DNA from: BQJU01 sp964015035
GTDB lineage: Bacteria; Bacteroidota; Bacteroidia; Chitinophagales; Saprospiraceae
Direction of reading: 5' to 3'
Assembly (NCBI GenBank): GCA_964015035.1
Contig: CAXHCA010000004.1
Location: 39,471 to 103,470, forward strand
Length of the DNA stretch: 64,000 bases
The position numbers were made by a program, and so were the translations under genes. This document shows, in pieces, positions 16,625 through 25,158 of this stretch. Within the stretch, counting starts at the first letter, position 1, and every line of letters starts with the position of its first letter. The notes under the pieces are model-generated. The model had not been told where the DNA came from. It searched no databases and saw only the letters and a program-made list of their open reading frames with translations.

Positions 16625-17926
16625 ATGAAAATCTATAAAATATTAATCTTGGGACTCCTGCTAACGGTGGTATCTTGTAGCATCGACGAGCAGGTAGATC
16701 CGAATAGACCGAGTTTAAATAGCGTACTAAGCGACGCTTCCATTACTGAATTGAACCTGCTGGCGAATGGCATAGAAGGCTTCATGCGCAACGGGTATGG
16801 CACCTATGTCACCGCTACCGGAAGTATTGCCCGAGAACTGTATATCTTCGATGCAGACCCTCGTAATACAGAGGATCTACTAGGAAAAGACGGGATGCAA
16901 CTCGACAACAATACGTTCTATCTGACTACTCCTTACAACAATTTTTACCGCGATATAAAGACTTGTAATATCTTGTTGGAATCGGTTGATAATACAGACA
17001 TTCCATCTCAGGCCCAAAAGGATGGTTACCGCGGGTTTGCCAATACGATTAAGGCGTTTAAACTATTCCAGGTATTGACGATGTTGCATGACAATGGCAT
17101 CCGCATAGAAGTGGCCGACCCCACTAATTTGGGCCCATTCGTATCCAAAGCAGACGCTTACCGTGCCATTCGCACCTTATTGGATCAGGCACAAGACCAA
17201 TTGAACGGCTCTGAATTTGCCTTTCAATTATCATCTGGCTTCGCGGGCTTTGATACCCCGGCTACCTTTGCCCAATTTAATCGTGCCATCGCGGCTAAGG
17301 TTGCGCTGTATGCCGGTGACCCACAAGGGGCTTTGTCTGCATTAAACAATTCGTTTTTTGACCTGATGGGTGACTTTAAGACAGGGCCAAAAATGGTTTT
17401 TGGTACTAACGCCGGGGATCTCTTAAATCCGGTATTCAAAGCCCCTAATCAGAGTGGTGATCAGTTGGTTGTTCACAATGATGTGATCAATGATGCAGAA
17501 GCTGGAGATGATCGGCTCAACAAATTTGCGGTACGCGCCAACCAAACCAGCCAGGATGGGCTGACCGGTACCCACGAAACGCGGTTGTATGCCTCTGCTA
17601 CCTCGCCGATTGACATCATCCGCAATGAGGAATTGATTTTGATCTATGCGGAAGGGTTGATCCAAACGGATATGCTAGACGACGCCGTGGATGCCCTCAA
17701 TATCATTCGCAATGGCCATAACCTGCCTGATTACAGTGGTGCCATGACCAAAGACGCATTGATCGATGAAATGTTGTACAATCGTCGCTACTCCTTCTGG
17801 GGGGAAGCCCAACGCATGTTTGACCTGCGTCGCTACAACCGCTTGAATGACCAGTACCTCTCCATCGACCGGGCAGGTGATCTGATCTTTACGCAATTTC
17901 CTATTCCGCTGACAGAAGGACAATAA
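16625..17926 (+). CDS. SusD/RagB family nutrient-binding outer membrane lipoprotein
   Basis: A 433-residue surface lipoprotein forming the lid of the SusC importer. Lipobox VVSC with Cys about residue 19. TPR-like helices in the body, with the family pattern LNIIRNGHNLPDYSG and FWGEAQRMFDLRRYNRLN near the C-terminus, and a terminal PIPLTE like the usual PIPxxE ending. It is somewhat shorter than many SusD proteins (about 500). A rho-independent terminator follows about 30 nt after the stop, so susCD forms its own transcript. Confidence 0.95.
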   Translation: MKIYKILILGLLLTVVSCSIDEQVDPNRPSLNSVLSDASITELNLLANGIEGFMRNGYGTYVTATGSIARELYIFDADPRNTEDLLGKDGMQLDNNTFYLTTPYNNFYRDIKTCNILLESVDNTDIPSQAQKDGYRGFANTIKAFKLFQVLTMLHDNGIRIEVADPTNLGPFVSKADAYRAIRTLLDQAQDQLNGSEFAFQLSSGFAGFDTPATFAQFNRAIAAKVALYAGDPQGALSALNNSFFDLMGDFKTGPKMVFGTNAGDLLNPVFKAPNQSGDQLVVHNDVINDAEAGDDRLNKFAVRANQTSQDGLTGTHETRLYASATSPIDIIRNEELILIYAEGLIQTDMLDDAVDALNIIRNGHNLPDYSGAMTKDALIDEMLYNRRYSFWGEAQRMFDLRRYNRLNDQYLSIDRAGDLIFTQFPIPLTEGQ

Positions 17927-17954
17927 CCCGTATCCGCCAATTCTAATTGGCTGC

Positions 17955-17994
17955 AATCCCCTTCCATGCAAACCGCGTGGAGGGGGATTTTTTT
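17955..17994 (+). terminator. Terminator after susCD
   Basis: Stem AATCCCC-TTCCATGC paired with GCGTGGA-GGGGGATT around a short AAAC loop, followed by a run of seven T. It separates susCD from the PfkB gene. Confidence 0.8.
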
Positions 17995-18060
17995 AAAGCA
18001 GAAAGAGTGCATGGTCTTGACCAAACATGCTCCTGCAATTCTTCCATTTAACCATTGCGT

Positions 18061-18070
18061 CCCCCCCCCC
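18061..18070 (+). repeat. Poly-C tract (C10) directly upstream of the PfkB promoter
   Basis: Ten consecutive C directly followed by TTTC, the candidate -33 element; a second C5 lies at 18083-18088. Homopolymers of this length are prone to slippage during replication. Position just upstream of the -33 element means length changes would shift upstream sequence relative to the promoter but not change the reading frame. Confidence 0.85.
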
Positions 18071-18101
18071 TTTCCAATTCCCTCCCCCTTCCTTATCTTG
18101 C
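18071..18101 (+). promoter_or_regulatory. Promoter of the PfkB kinase gene
   Basis: TTTC at 18071-18074, exactly 19 nt spacer, then TATCTTG at 18094-18100, close to the Bacteroidota TTTG-N19-TAnnTTTG layout. Transcription would begin a few bases before the ATG at 18118, which rules out the upstream in-frame start at 18055. Confidence 0.45.
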
Positions 18102-18117
18102 GCAAAACTTACAGAGC

Positions 18118-19065
18118 ATGTCTACACCAAACCTACTCGTTGTTGGAGAATTGAACGTCGATTTGATTTTGAATAACATTCAGGGGATGCCGCAGGTGGG
18201 CACTGAGATTGTGGCTAAGGAAATGACCTTGGCGTTGGGCAGTTCCTCTGCTATTCTGGCAGCGAACGCTGCTGCGCTGGGCATTCCGACCACTTTTTGC
18301 AGTTCGATTGGACAGGATAGTTATGGGGAATTGGTCATCCGGGAATTGAAAGCCAGCGGCGTGCAAACCCACTATATTAAAGTTTCCCCCTCCCACCCTA
18401 CCGGAATCTCGGTATTGCTCAACTACGACCAGGATCGCGCTTGTGTGACTTACTGCGGTGCCATGGAACTCCTGACTATCGAAGATATCCCGTGGGCTGC
18501 GATTGATCAATTTCAACATGTTCATCTTTCCAATTTCTTTCTACAAAAGGGATTACAGCCTGATGTGATTACATTGTTCCGACGGGCTAAAGCAGCTGGA
18601 CTCACCACCTCTCTTGATCTGCAATGGGACATTACCAACCGCTGGGATTTTAATTATCAGGACTGTTTGCCTTATGTAGATGTCTTTTTCCCGAACGAAT
18701 CGGAATTGCTGGCCTTGACCCATTGCGATGAGCTGGAAGCAGCCATTAAACAAGTAAAGCCACTAGCCAATACCCTGGCAATCAAGCTTGGAGCAAAAGG
18801 CAGTCTGGGATTACAGAATAATGAACGGATCTCTACTGCGCCCTTTAAAGGTGACCGCTTTGCGGATGCCATCGGGGCGGGAGATTCGTTTAATGCGGGA
18901 TTTTTGAAAAAATATTTGACTGGAGCGCCGTTGCAGGAATGCCTGGAATTTGGCAATTTAATGGGGGCCCTAAATACCACGGCAGCCGGAGGTACTGCGG
19001 CATTTGGGAACATCGCCAATATTGAAGAAAATGTGCGAGCCCGGTTTGGGGTAGATTTATTTTAG
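18118..19065 (+). CDS. PfkB family carbohydrate kinase
   Basis: A 315-residue ribokinase-fold sugar or nucleoside kinase. The N-terminal GELNVDLILN, the lid region GTEIVAKEMTLALGSSSAILAANAAALG and the C-terminal anion-hole signature DAIGAGDSFNAGF (about residues 247-259, catalytic Asp in GAGD) are visible. The glycine-rich lid segment carries SS rather than the common GG. Substrate could be fructose, ribose or another sugar; it cannot be fixed. It lies between susCD and a sucrose-type metabolism pair, which would fit a fructokinase role, but this is inference. The ATG at 18118 is chosen from its alignment to family N-termini and the promoter. Confidence 0.85.
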   Translation: MSTPNLLVVGELNVDLILNNIQGMPQVGTEIVAKEMTLALGSSSAILAANAAALGIPTTFCSSIGQDSYGELVIRELKASGVQTHYIKVSPSHPTGISVLLNYDQDRACVTYCGAMELLTIEDIPWAAIDQFQHVHLSNFFLQKGLQPDVITLFRRAKAAGLTTSLDLQWDITNRWDFNYQDCLPYVDVFFPNESELLALTHCDELEAAIKQVKPLANTLAIKLGAKGSLGLQNNERISTAPFKGDRFADAIGAGDSFNAGFLKKYLTGAPLQECLEFGNLMGALNTTAAGGTAAFGNIANIEENVRARFGVDLF

Positions 19066-19145
19066 AGGCGTAGGTGTCGCCATGCTGTGGCTCAATAAAT
19101 CTCATACTGGCGGCTGACAAACCTCAAGTCCTCAAGTTTCCCAAC

Positions 19146-19721
19146 TCATTTCACCTTGGCCACTGAAGCTCTTCTGTACAGTCGTACCATCCAAACAAAC
19201 AACAGCATCAATATGGCCAAACCAGCTAAAGTTAGAAAGAGCCATTTTAGCTGTGTACACCAACTTGCCAGAGCCACCCGTCCGGAAGTGAGGGGCTGCT
19301 CATGTATCAACAGGTACGCCACATTTAAATTTTCCAATAGATCAAAAATGCCCCCTATGATTGGTAGGGTACAGAGGTAAAACCAGGAGCGATCCAACAG
19401 ATTTACTTTTTTTAAAAGCCACGCCATAAGCAGGCATAATGTAGGCACATACAACCAAGGAAAAATCAAATCTACTGGAATCTGTTTGTACAGATACAGG
19501 TCTCTTCCCTCCTGTCCTAATGTTGCAAAAAGGTTTTTCACATAAGTGACATCATAACCCGATCCTTTTTCATCAAGGATTTTCAGGCCATTTAAAAATT
19601 CCTCCAATGCGGCTATGGGAACCAGGTACATGTATAAAAAAAGCACACCGGTTAACCCCGCAAAAAGGATCAGTTGTTTACCATTCAGATGACGGATTAT
19701 GAGGACTTTAAGTGGATGCAT
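19146..19721 (-). CDS. Multi-pass membrane protein, unknown function
   Basis: A 191-residue protein with about four membrane segments: LILFAGLTGVLFLYMYLVPI, a pair around LIFPWLYVPTLCLLMAWLL and YLCTLPIIGGIFDLLENLNVAYL, and a C-terminal LTLAGLAILMLLFVWMV followed by a basic tail. The GGIFDLLEN motif inside a membrane helix looks conserved in similar Bacteroidota hypotheticals. The start could be ATG 19721 or 19751. It is convergent with the PfkB gene. Confidence 0.7.
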   Translation of the reverse strand: MHPLKVLIIRHLNGKQLILFAGLTGVLFLYMYLVPIAALEEFLNGLKILDEKGSGYDVTYVKNLFATLGQEGRDLYLYKQIPVDLIFPWLYVPTLCLLMAWLLKKVNLLDRSWFYLCTLPIIGGIFDLLENLNVAYLLIHEQPLTSGRVALASWCTQLKWLFLTLAGLAILMLLFVWMVRLYRRASVAKVK

Positions 19722-19948
19722 GAGGTAAAATTTATCACCGTGAAATCGCACCTAAAAATAAGCAGAATAAATGCACCATTCTTCTCAACTATGGACTAAT
19801 TTGGACCACTGCTTCATCTCGTGTTCCGAAAAAGTCCCATTTTATTGGTATCTTTAGCCGCCTATCACCGAAGTTTGTTTGAAAGAAGCGATTTGCGTTT
19901 CAAACAATCTCTTCAGAACAAATCCTTAACCAGATCATTTTAATATAT

Positions 19949-22039
19949 ATGGAGAATCAAAGTGTCACGAGCACCTATGATATTCAATTGCTATCATTTG
20001 ATATCGATAATACGCTAATTGATTTGCGTACCTTAGGTGGAAAATTTACCCCGATCTGGGAAAAGTACAGCAAGAGTCAGGAGACCATGCTGGCCTATAA
20101 TACTGGTCGTCTTTACGATGATGTGCTTAAATTGATTAAGCAAAAAATATTACCGGAACCGACCTTTGTGATCGGCGGGGTCGGAACCCACATTTATGAT
20201 TTCCGCAAGGGTGCGGTGATCAAGGAGTTTGATGAAGTTCTCGATGAGGGGTGGGACGCCAGTACGGTCGAGAAAATTGTTGGAGAGCTGCCTTACCAAA
20301 TCAAGTTACAGCCTCAGAAATTTCAACATTCCTACAAAAGAAGTTACTTCCTTTATGACGCACAACCCAGCGACCTCTTAAAAATCGAAAAAACGTTCCA
20401 AGGTTCCCCCCTGGATGTCAATGTAGTCTACTCTGGAGATAAATACCTCGACATTTTACCTAAATGGGCCAATAAAGGCAACGCCTTGCAATGGTTGCTC
20501 AACTATCTCAATCTGACCACAGAACATGCCTTGGTAGCGGGAGATAGCGGTAATGATGCGGCCATGTTTACGCTAGAAAACATTAAGGGAATCGCCGTGA
20601 GTAATGCCCGTGAAGAATTGTATAAAATCACTAAATATCAACAAGTTTATCACGCGGAACATCCTCGTGATATCGGTGTGGTGGAGGGGTTGGTGTTTTA
20701 CGGAATCTTCCCACAGGAAGCGCTGGAAGAGCTCAGCAAAGACGACTCTCCCCATGAAGCCTATTTCATTCAGCAGCAAACAGACCATCCAATTATTCAG
20801 GAAAAAGATGAGAAATTTGCCTTGATCAAAGAAGGTTATGACAAAGCGATCGAGGCCTTAAAAATGAACATTTCCCCCCTGGGTTTTCTAGCCTGCCCCA
20901 TTGAGCACAACGAGGCCCACGGCACAGATGAGAATTACCATAGCGTATGGGCGCGAGATGGCGCCATTACCATTATCGGTTCCCTTTCCTTGATTGGAGA
21001 TGAAGAGATCCATCAATGCCAAAGGCAGACCTTTCTCACTCTTTTGGAGCACCTTTCTCCCAATGGCCAGATTCCTGCCAATGTTCGCCTGTCGGATCAA
21101 TCGCCAGATTATTCAGGGGTAGGAGGCATCTGTTCCATCGATAGCGGGTTATGGGTGATCATTGCTTTTCACGAATACATCAAAGTAACCGAAGATATTG
21201 ACTTCCTTTCGGAACACATCTACGATTTGCAAAACATCATGAATTGGCTGAGCGCCCATGATGGCAATAATGATGCATTGTTGGAAATTCCGGAAGCAGG
21301 CGATTGGACAGATCTATTTGGCAGAAGCTATCATATCCTCTACGACGAAATTCTTTGGTATCGGGCCAACATCTGTTTTGGCCGTCTTAAAGAAATGTTG
21401 GGCGATTACGAAGCGGCTGGCGGTTACATTCGCTGGGCACAGGTGATTCGAAAAGAGATTTTGTCCAATTTCTGGCCATCTACCCAACAAAAATTATCAC
21501 AATCCGTGAGTTTTGCCGAGCAGCAATTTGCCTTGGGGGACACCAAATACCTGGTGGCACAAATTACCCCTTTTGACTTTAGCTGGCGCTGTGACAGCTA
21601 CGGCAATATCCTGGCATTCTTATATGATGTTATCGATGCAGATAAGGCACATCTGGCATTTCGTTTCATGCTCGGTGTTGGCATCAATGACCCCTACCCG
21701 ATTCGCAATGTATACCCCGTTGTCAGTCCTGGCGACCCAGACTGGCGGGCTTATTATACGGTCAATTTGCTCAACTTGCCCAATCATTACCACAACGGCG
21801 GAATCTGGCCTTTTATCGGAGGCTTCTGGGTGCAATTTATTGACAAACTCGGGCAACGAGAAATGGCCCTCAGTGAGCTATACAAACTGGCCCTGCTCAA
21901 CAAGCGAGGCATTAGTGAAGAATGGGAGTTTAACGAATGGGCACATGGCACCACCGGTAATCCAATGGGTAAAGTATACCAAGCATGGTCGGCCGCTCAA
22001 TACATCGCAGCCTGCCATCAATTAAAAATTATTCCCTAG
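19949..22039 (+). CDS. HAD-IIB phosphatase fused to invertase/amylo-glucosidase-like domain
   Basis: A 696-residue two-domain protein. Residues about 10-255 are a HAD-IIB phosphatase of the sucrose-phosphatase type: motif I DIDNT (nucleophile Asp18, Asp20), NTGR in motif II, and motif IV GDSGNDAAMF (about 198). Residues about 285-690 form an (alpha/alpha)6-barrel glycosidase resembling GH100 neutral invertases or amylo-alpha-1,6-glucosidases, with WARDGAIT (about 333), PEAGDWTDLFG (about 448) and a C-terminal FNEWAHGTTG. The next gene is a sucrose-phosphate-synthase-like transferase, so the phosphatase would finish the sugar and the glycosidase would cut it. The exact disaccharide (sucrose, mannosylfructose or other) is not determined. 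Confidence 0.82.
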   Translation: MENQSVTSTYDIQLLSFDIDNTLIDLRTLGGKFTPIWEKYSKSQETMLAYNTGRLYDDVLKLIKQKILPEPTFVIGGVGTHIYDFRKGAVIKEFDEVLDEGWDASTVEKIVGELPYQIKLQPQKFQHSYKRSYFLYDAQPSDLLKIEKTFQGSPLDVNVVYSGDKYLDILPKWANKGNALQWLLNYLNLTTEHALVAGDSGNDAAMFTLENIKGIAVSNAREELYKITKYQQVYHAEHPRDIGVVEGLVFYGIFPQEALEELSKDDSPHEAYFIQQQTDHPIIQEKDEKFALIKEGYDKAIEALKMNISPLGFLACPIEHNEAHGTDENYHSVWARDGAITIIGSLSLIGDEEIHQCQRQTFLTLLEHLSPNGQIPANVRLSDQSPDYSGVGGICSIDSGLWVIIAFHEYIKVTEDIDFLSEHIYDLQNIMNWLSAHDGNNDALLEIPEAGDWTDLFGRSYHILYDEILWYRANICFGRLKEMLGDYEAAGGYIRWAQVIRKEILSNFWPSTQQKLSQSVSFAEQQFALGDTKYLVAQITPFDFSWRCDSYGNILAFLYDVIDADKAHLAFRFMLGVGINDPYPIRNVYPVVSPGDPDWRAYYTVNLLNLPNHYHNGGIWPFIGGFWVQFIDKLGQREMALSELYKLALLNKRGISEEWEFNEWAHGTTGNPMGKVYQAWSAAQYIAACHQLKIIP

Positions 22040-22099
22040 TGATTTTCCCTTTGCAGATAACAAGGGGAAACATAAAATTGAAATCAAACCTATTTGATC

Positions 22100-23383
22100 A
22101 TGGAATCAATCCTAATGATATCGCTGCATGGATATGTAAGCGCCACCCCAGAGTTGGGTAAACCTGACACCGGCGGACAGGTCGTCTACGTATTGGAACT
22201 TGCCGATCGTTTTAGTCGGCTAGGCAAACGTGTAGACCTGATTACTCGTCAATTTGAAGACCAACCCGAATACGATAAAGTCAACGATAACTACCGCGTG
22301 TGGCGCATCCCGTTTGGCGGCAAGGAGTTCATTCGCAAGGAAGACATGCACGATCATGTAGGTCAATTTGTGACCAATACACTTGCTGCTATTCGCCGTA
22401 AAGGCAAAAAATATGACGTGGTGTATTCTCACTATTGGGACGCCGGTTGGGCCGGACAAAAAATAGCCGAGGAACTCGGTATTTCGCACGTGCATACGCC
22501 CCACTCTCTAGGCTGGTGGAAACAACACACAATGGGCAGTGATATGGATGAAAAAGAGATGGAAACCAAATACCGCTTCAAAGAGCGGATTCGAAAGGAA
22601 TTTTTTGTCTACCAAATGTGTAGCCATGTCATTGCCACCACCATTCCACAGGTGGAGTTGCTAACGCAACAGTATGACATGCTACCCCGGAATTGCACCA
22701 TGGTCCCTCCGGGAATCGATGAAAATCGCTTTTTTCCAGTACCTTCCCGAGAAATTCAGAAAATCCGGCTACAACACGACATGGAACCCTTTGATATTTT
22801 GACCCTGGGGCGAATGGCGCACAATAAGGGCTATGACCTATTGATCAAAGCCTTACCCACCGTATTTGAACTCAAACCCGAAGCCCGTTTGATAGCCGCC
22901 ATCGGAGGTGATGGGTCGGAACAAGATAAGAAAGGGGTCAAAAAGTTGAAAGACTTGGCCAAGAAGCTAGGTGTCTCCAAAAGAATTATCTGGAAAAACT
23001 ACATCGCCGATGAAGACCTGGCCAATATTTACCGCGCCGCCAGCGTTTTTGCAATGCCCTCCCGTTATGAACCTTTTGGTATGGTGGCTATTGAAGCCAT
23101 GGCCTGTGGAACACCAAGTGTAGTCACGGTACACGGTGGCTTAAAAGACCTCATCGACTTTGGCAATCAAGCCCTTTTTGCCGATCCACACCGGCCCGTG
23201 GAATATGGAGCTATCTTGGCTATGCCACTGTTGTACCAAGACATCCGCAATGAATTGTCAGTGGATGGGGCGAAATTTGCCCGAAGAAATTTCGGCTGGA
23301 CCGGTATCGCGAAAAAAATCCTGGAGATTTTCAGCCACTCTATCAACCGTAGAAATATCGAAACCAATATCTTCACCAATTAA
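22100..23383 (+). CDS. GT4 glycosyltransferase, sucrose-/mannosylfructose-phosphate synthase-like
   Basis: A 427-residue GT-B enzyme. The N-terminal MISLHGYVSATPELGKPDTGG stretch is the acceptor-loop signature of sucrose-phosphate synthases and mannosylfructose-phosphate synthases. Other motifs: VVYSHYWDAGW, HTPHSLG, LGRMAHNKGYDLLIKA in the C-terminal domain and the EX7E motif EPFGMVAIEAMACGTP. It is predicted to transfer a hexose from a nucleotide sugar to fructose-6-phosphate in the cytoplasm. It follows the HAD/glycosidase gene by 60 nt. ATG 22100 is preferred over an in-frame TTG at 22094. Confidence 0.85.
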   Translation: MESILMISLHGYVSATPELGKPDTGGQVVYVLELADRFSRLGKRVDLITRQFEDQPEYDKVNDNYRVWRIPFGGKEFIRKEDMHDHVGQFVTNTLAAIRRKGKKYDVVYSHYWDAGWAGQKIAEELGISHVHTPHSLGWWKQHTMGSDMDEKEMETKYRFKERIRKEFFVYQMCSHVIATTIPQVELLTQQYDMLPRNCTMVPPGIDENRFFPVPSREIQKIRLQHDMEPFDILTLGRMAHNKGYDLLIKALPTVFELKPEARLIAAIGGDGSEQDKKGVKKLKDLAKKLGVSKRIIWKNYIADEDLANIYRAASVFAMPSRYEPFGMVAIEAMACGTPSVVTVHGGLKDLIDFGNQALFADPHRPVEYGAILAMPLLYQDIRNELSVDGAKFARRNFGWTGIAKKILEIFSHSINRRNIETNIFTN

Positions 23384-23401
23384 ACCATAAAATTCATTCC
23401 T

Positions 23402-24004
23402 ATGCAAAAAATGGCATTGATGCTACTATTCGCGGCACTAACCTGCTGCGGCCTGATGGCTCAAACCTATGAAGTCAACCAACGGCTCACCGATGTAGAA
23501 CCTGGAACTATTGGCTCTGGCGTGAGCTACGACACTTATTACCACAACGGAGAAAATGACTTCATCGTTGGTAATACCAGTACCACTCGCATTGTCGCCG
23601 GTGACAATTTTTATACAACAGTTGAGATCAACAAGGCTTATGCCGATCGGGATTATGTAGCGGCAGAAGTGTGTTATGATTTCTTTGCTTATGAGCCATC
23701 CACGATTAGGGGTATTCCGTTTAAACTAACACCTAAAGAGCCCCAAGATAACGGGGATCCAATCCTGCGGGCTTATACCTATGTGACACAAATCAGGCTA
23801 TCACAACCCATTGCGGGCTCTCCCGGGCAATATCAGGTTATCTACGACTTGCCCGTTTCAAGGCCAACCACGGATGGATATCAGTGTGTGACCGCAAATT
23901 TTCCGGCGCCCTACTCCTTACCCAAGGGAACGATCGTCAATTTACGGCTAGCCATTGATAAAGAAGCTGTCATCAGAATTGATCAAATCAAATTGATGGA
24001 ATAA
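23402..24004 (+). CDS. Secreted protein of unknown function
   Basis: A 200-residue protein with a clear signal peptide (MQKMALMLLFAALTCCGLMAQ) and a beta-rich mature part of about 180 residues. There is no lipobox at the cleavage site and no membrane segment. I recognise no family. It begins 18 nt after the glycosyltransferase stop, which suggests co-transcription with the sugar genes, although the products would be in different compartments. The final KEAVIRIDQIKLME has no sorting-domain look. Confidence 0.7.
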   Translation: MQKMALMLLFAALTCCGLMAQTYEVNQRLTDVEPGTIGSGVSYDTYYHNGENDFIVGNTSTTRIVAGDNFYTTVEINKAYADRDYVAAEVCYDFFAYEPSTIRGIPFKLTPKEPQDNGDPILRAYTYVTQIRLSQPIAGSPGQYQVIYDLPVSRPTTDGYQCVTANFPAPYSLPKGTIVNLRLAIDKEAVIRIDQIKLME

Positions 24005-24044
24005 GCCGAATTGTGCAACATCAATGTGATGTTCCATCTTATCA

Positions 24045-24080
24045 GAACCCTGAGTGCATGTTTGAAGCTCAGGGTTCTGT
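24045..24080 (+). terminator. Strong hairpin downstream of the secreted protein gene
   Basis: Perfect 12-bp stem CAGAACCCTGAG/CTCAGGGTTCTG with a 12-13-nt loop TGCATGTTTGAAG. No long T-run follows, so it may be a rho-independent terminator of the weak type or an RNA 3'-end stabiliser. A second small palindrome, TTTGCCTTGAAGGCAAA, follows at about 24111-24128. The rest of 24081-24300 shows no gene. Confidence 0.5.
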
Positions 24081-24300
24081 CGTTATACTTCATTTCCATC
24101 GAAACCCCAATTTGCCTTGAAGGCAAATCGTCTTATCCTTACACTAGGAGTCTAATCCCAACCGTACCCCTATCTCCATTGTATTAATTTTCGGCAAAAG
24201 TACGACTTCTGATTATCAGGTAGTTGTTGTAAGACAACTCTATTGTCCCCCAATAACAGTATTTTCACGAAGACGAGACGCCACTACGCCCAAGTAGAAG

Positions 24301-25050
24301 TCAATTCATCAACTGCTCGATCTTCTGAGCCACACTCCCTCGCTCGCCAAGCCGAATGATGCCAAAAACAATGGTGGGGATAAGGCTTTTGATGATGATA
24401 AAACGGGTGTTGGCCGCGACTTTGGCATCGCGTATTTTGATCAAATCAGGGAGCTCTTCCGGCGACTTTCCGGCGAGGCTTTTCGCAAATTTCCAGGCCC
24501 CTTTTCGCGTGAGCACCATACTAAAATCTACCAGGAAGTCATCTGTCTTTTTGCTCCACTGAAGAATTTTCAACAGAGTGGGCCAAATGCGTGCCAAGTC
24601 TTCCTGTACATCATTGACCAGTGAAGAGAGGATATCATTTATTTTATTAAAGTCGTGTTGCAGGTCATCAATATTGGTCCCTGCCGAGATTTCTGCCGAA
24701 GCAATGCCCAGGTCGAGATTGATATGCGCATTAATGCCCATGAGTAGATGTTGCAATACTGTCGGCCAATAATGGCTTTGTAAAACAAAAGCCGCTTTCC
24801 AGGAATCGGTTACCGGTTGCTGTTGTTGATAGGCATGATAGGCGGTCAGGTAGCGATTGGCGAAAGCCACATCCAGGCGTTCCATACGGGGGCCATCCTG
24901 AAATGCGCCCTGTTGAATGCCTTCTTTAACCTTGACCGTTACTTTATGATATAAGACGGCAAAAAAGCCCAGCGGATTATCATTTTGTTTGCATTCCGCA
25001 ATGATCGCTTCCAGTCGGGCAATGACTTCATCGATGGAGGTTGCTTGCAT
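24301..25050 (-). CDS. DUF5995 family protein
   Basis: A 249-residue, largely helical soluble protein. The family patterns are visible: FFAVLYHKVTVKVKEGI, GAFQDGPRMERLDVAFANRYLTAY and LLMGINAHINLDLGIA (about residues 100-118). The NAHINLDL segment with histidines is reminiscent of metal- or cofactor-binding helices, but no activity is known for the family as far as I am aware. It is a single gene; the efflux operon downstream on the same strand ends before it begins. Cytoplasmic location is likely. Confidence 0.78.
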   Translation of the reverse strand: MQATSIDEVIARLEAIIAECKQNDNPLGFFAVLYHKVTVKVKEGIQQGAFQDGPRMERLDVAFANRYLTAYHAYQQQQPVTDSWKAAFVLQSHYWPTVLQHLLMGINAHINLDLGIASAEISAGTNIDDLQHDFNKINDILSSLVNDVQEDLARIWPTLLKILQWSKKTDDFLVDFSMVLTRKGAWKFAKSLAGKSPEELPDLIKIRDAKVAANTRFIIIKSLIPTIVFGIIRLGERGSVAQKIEQLMN

Positions 25051-25158
25051 GTGGTGGTTTTAGGCTATTGATGGTGTATTATCGGTGAATTTACCAGATT
25101 CCCCTCTTAAGCACAAATGACCTGCGTAAATAATGACAATTAGAATAAAAAATTGATG

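Noticed and set aside
18055..18117. Longer start for the PfkB kinase
   Set aside because: The extension would be encoded by the C10 tract and promoter-like sequence, and family members begin at the MSTPN position.
24045..24080. Hairpin at 24045-24080 as a copy of the dispersed repeat
   Set aside because: Only TGAGTGCATGTTTGAAG in the loop resembles the core; the stem is unrelated, so it is probably chance.
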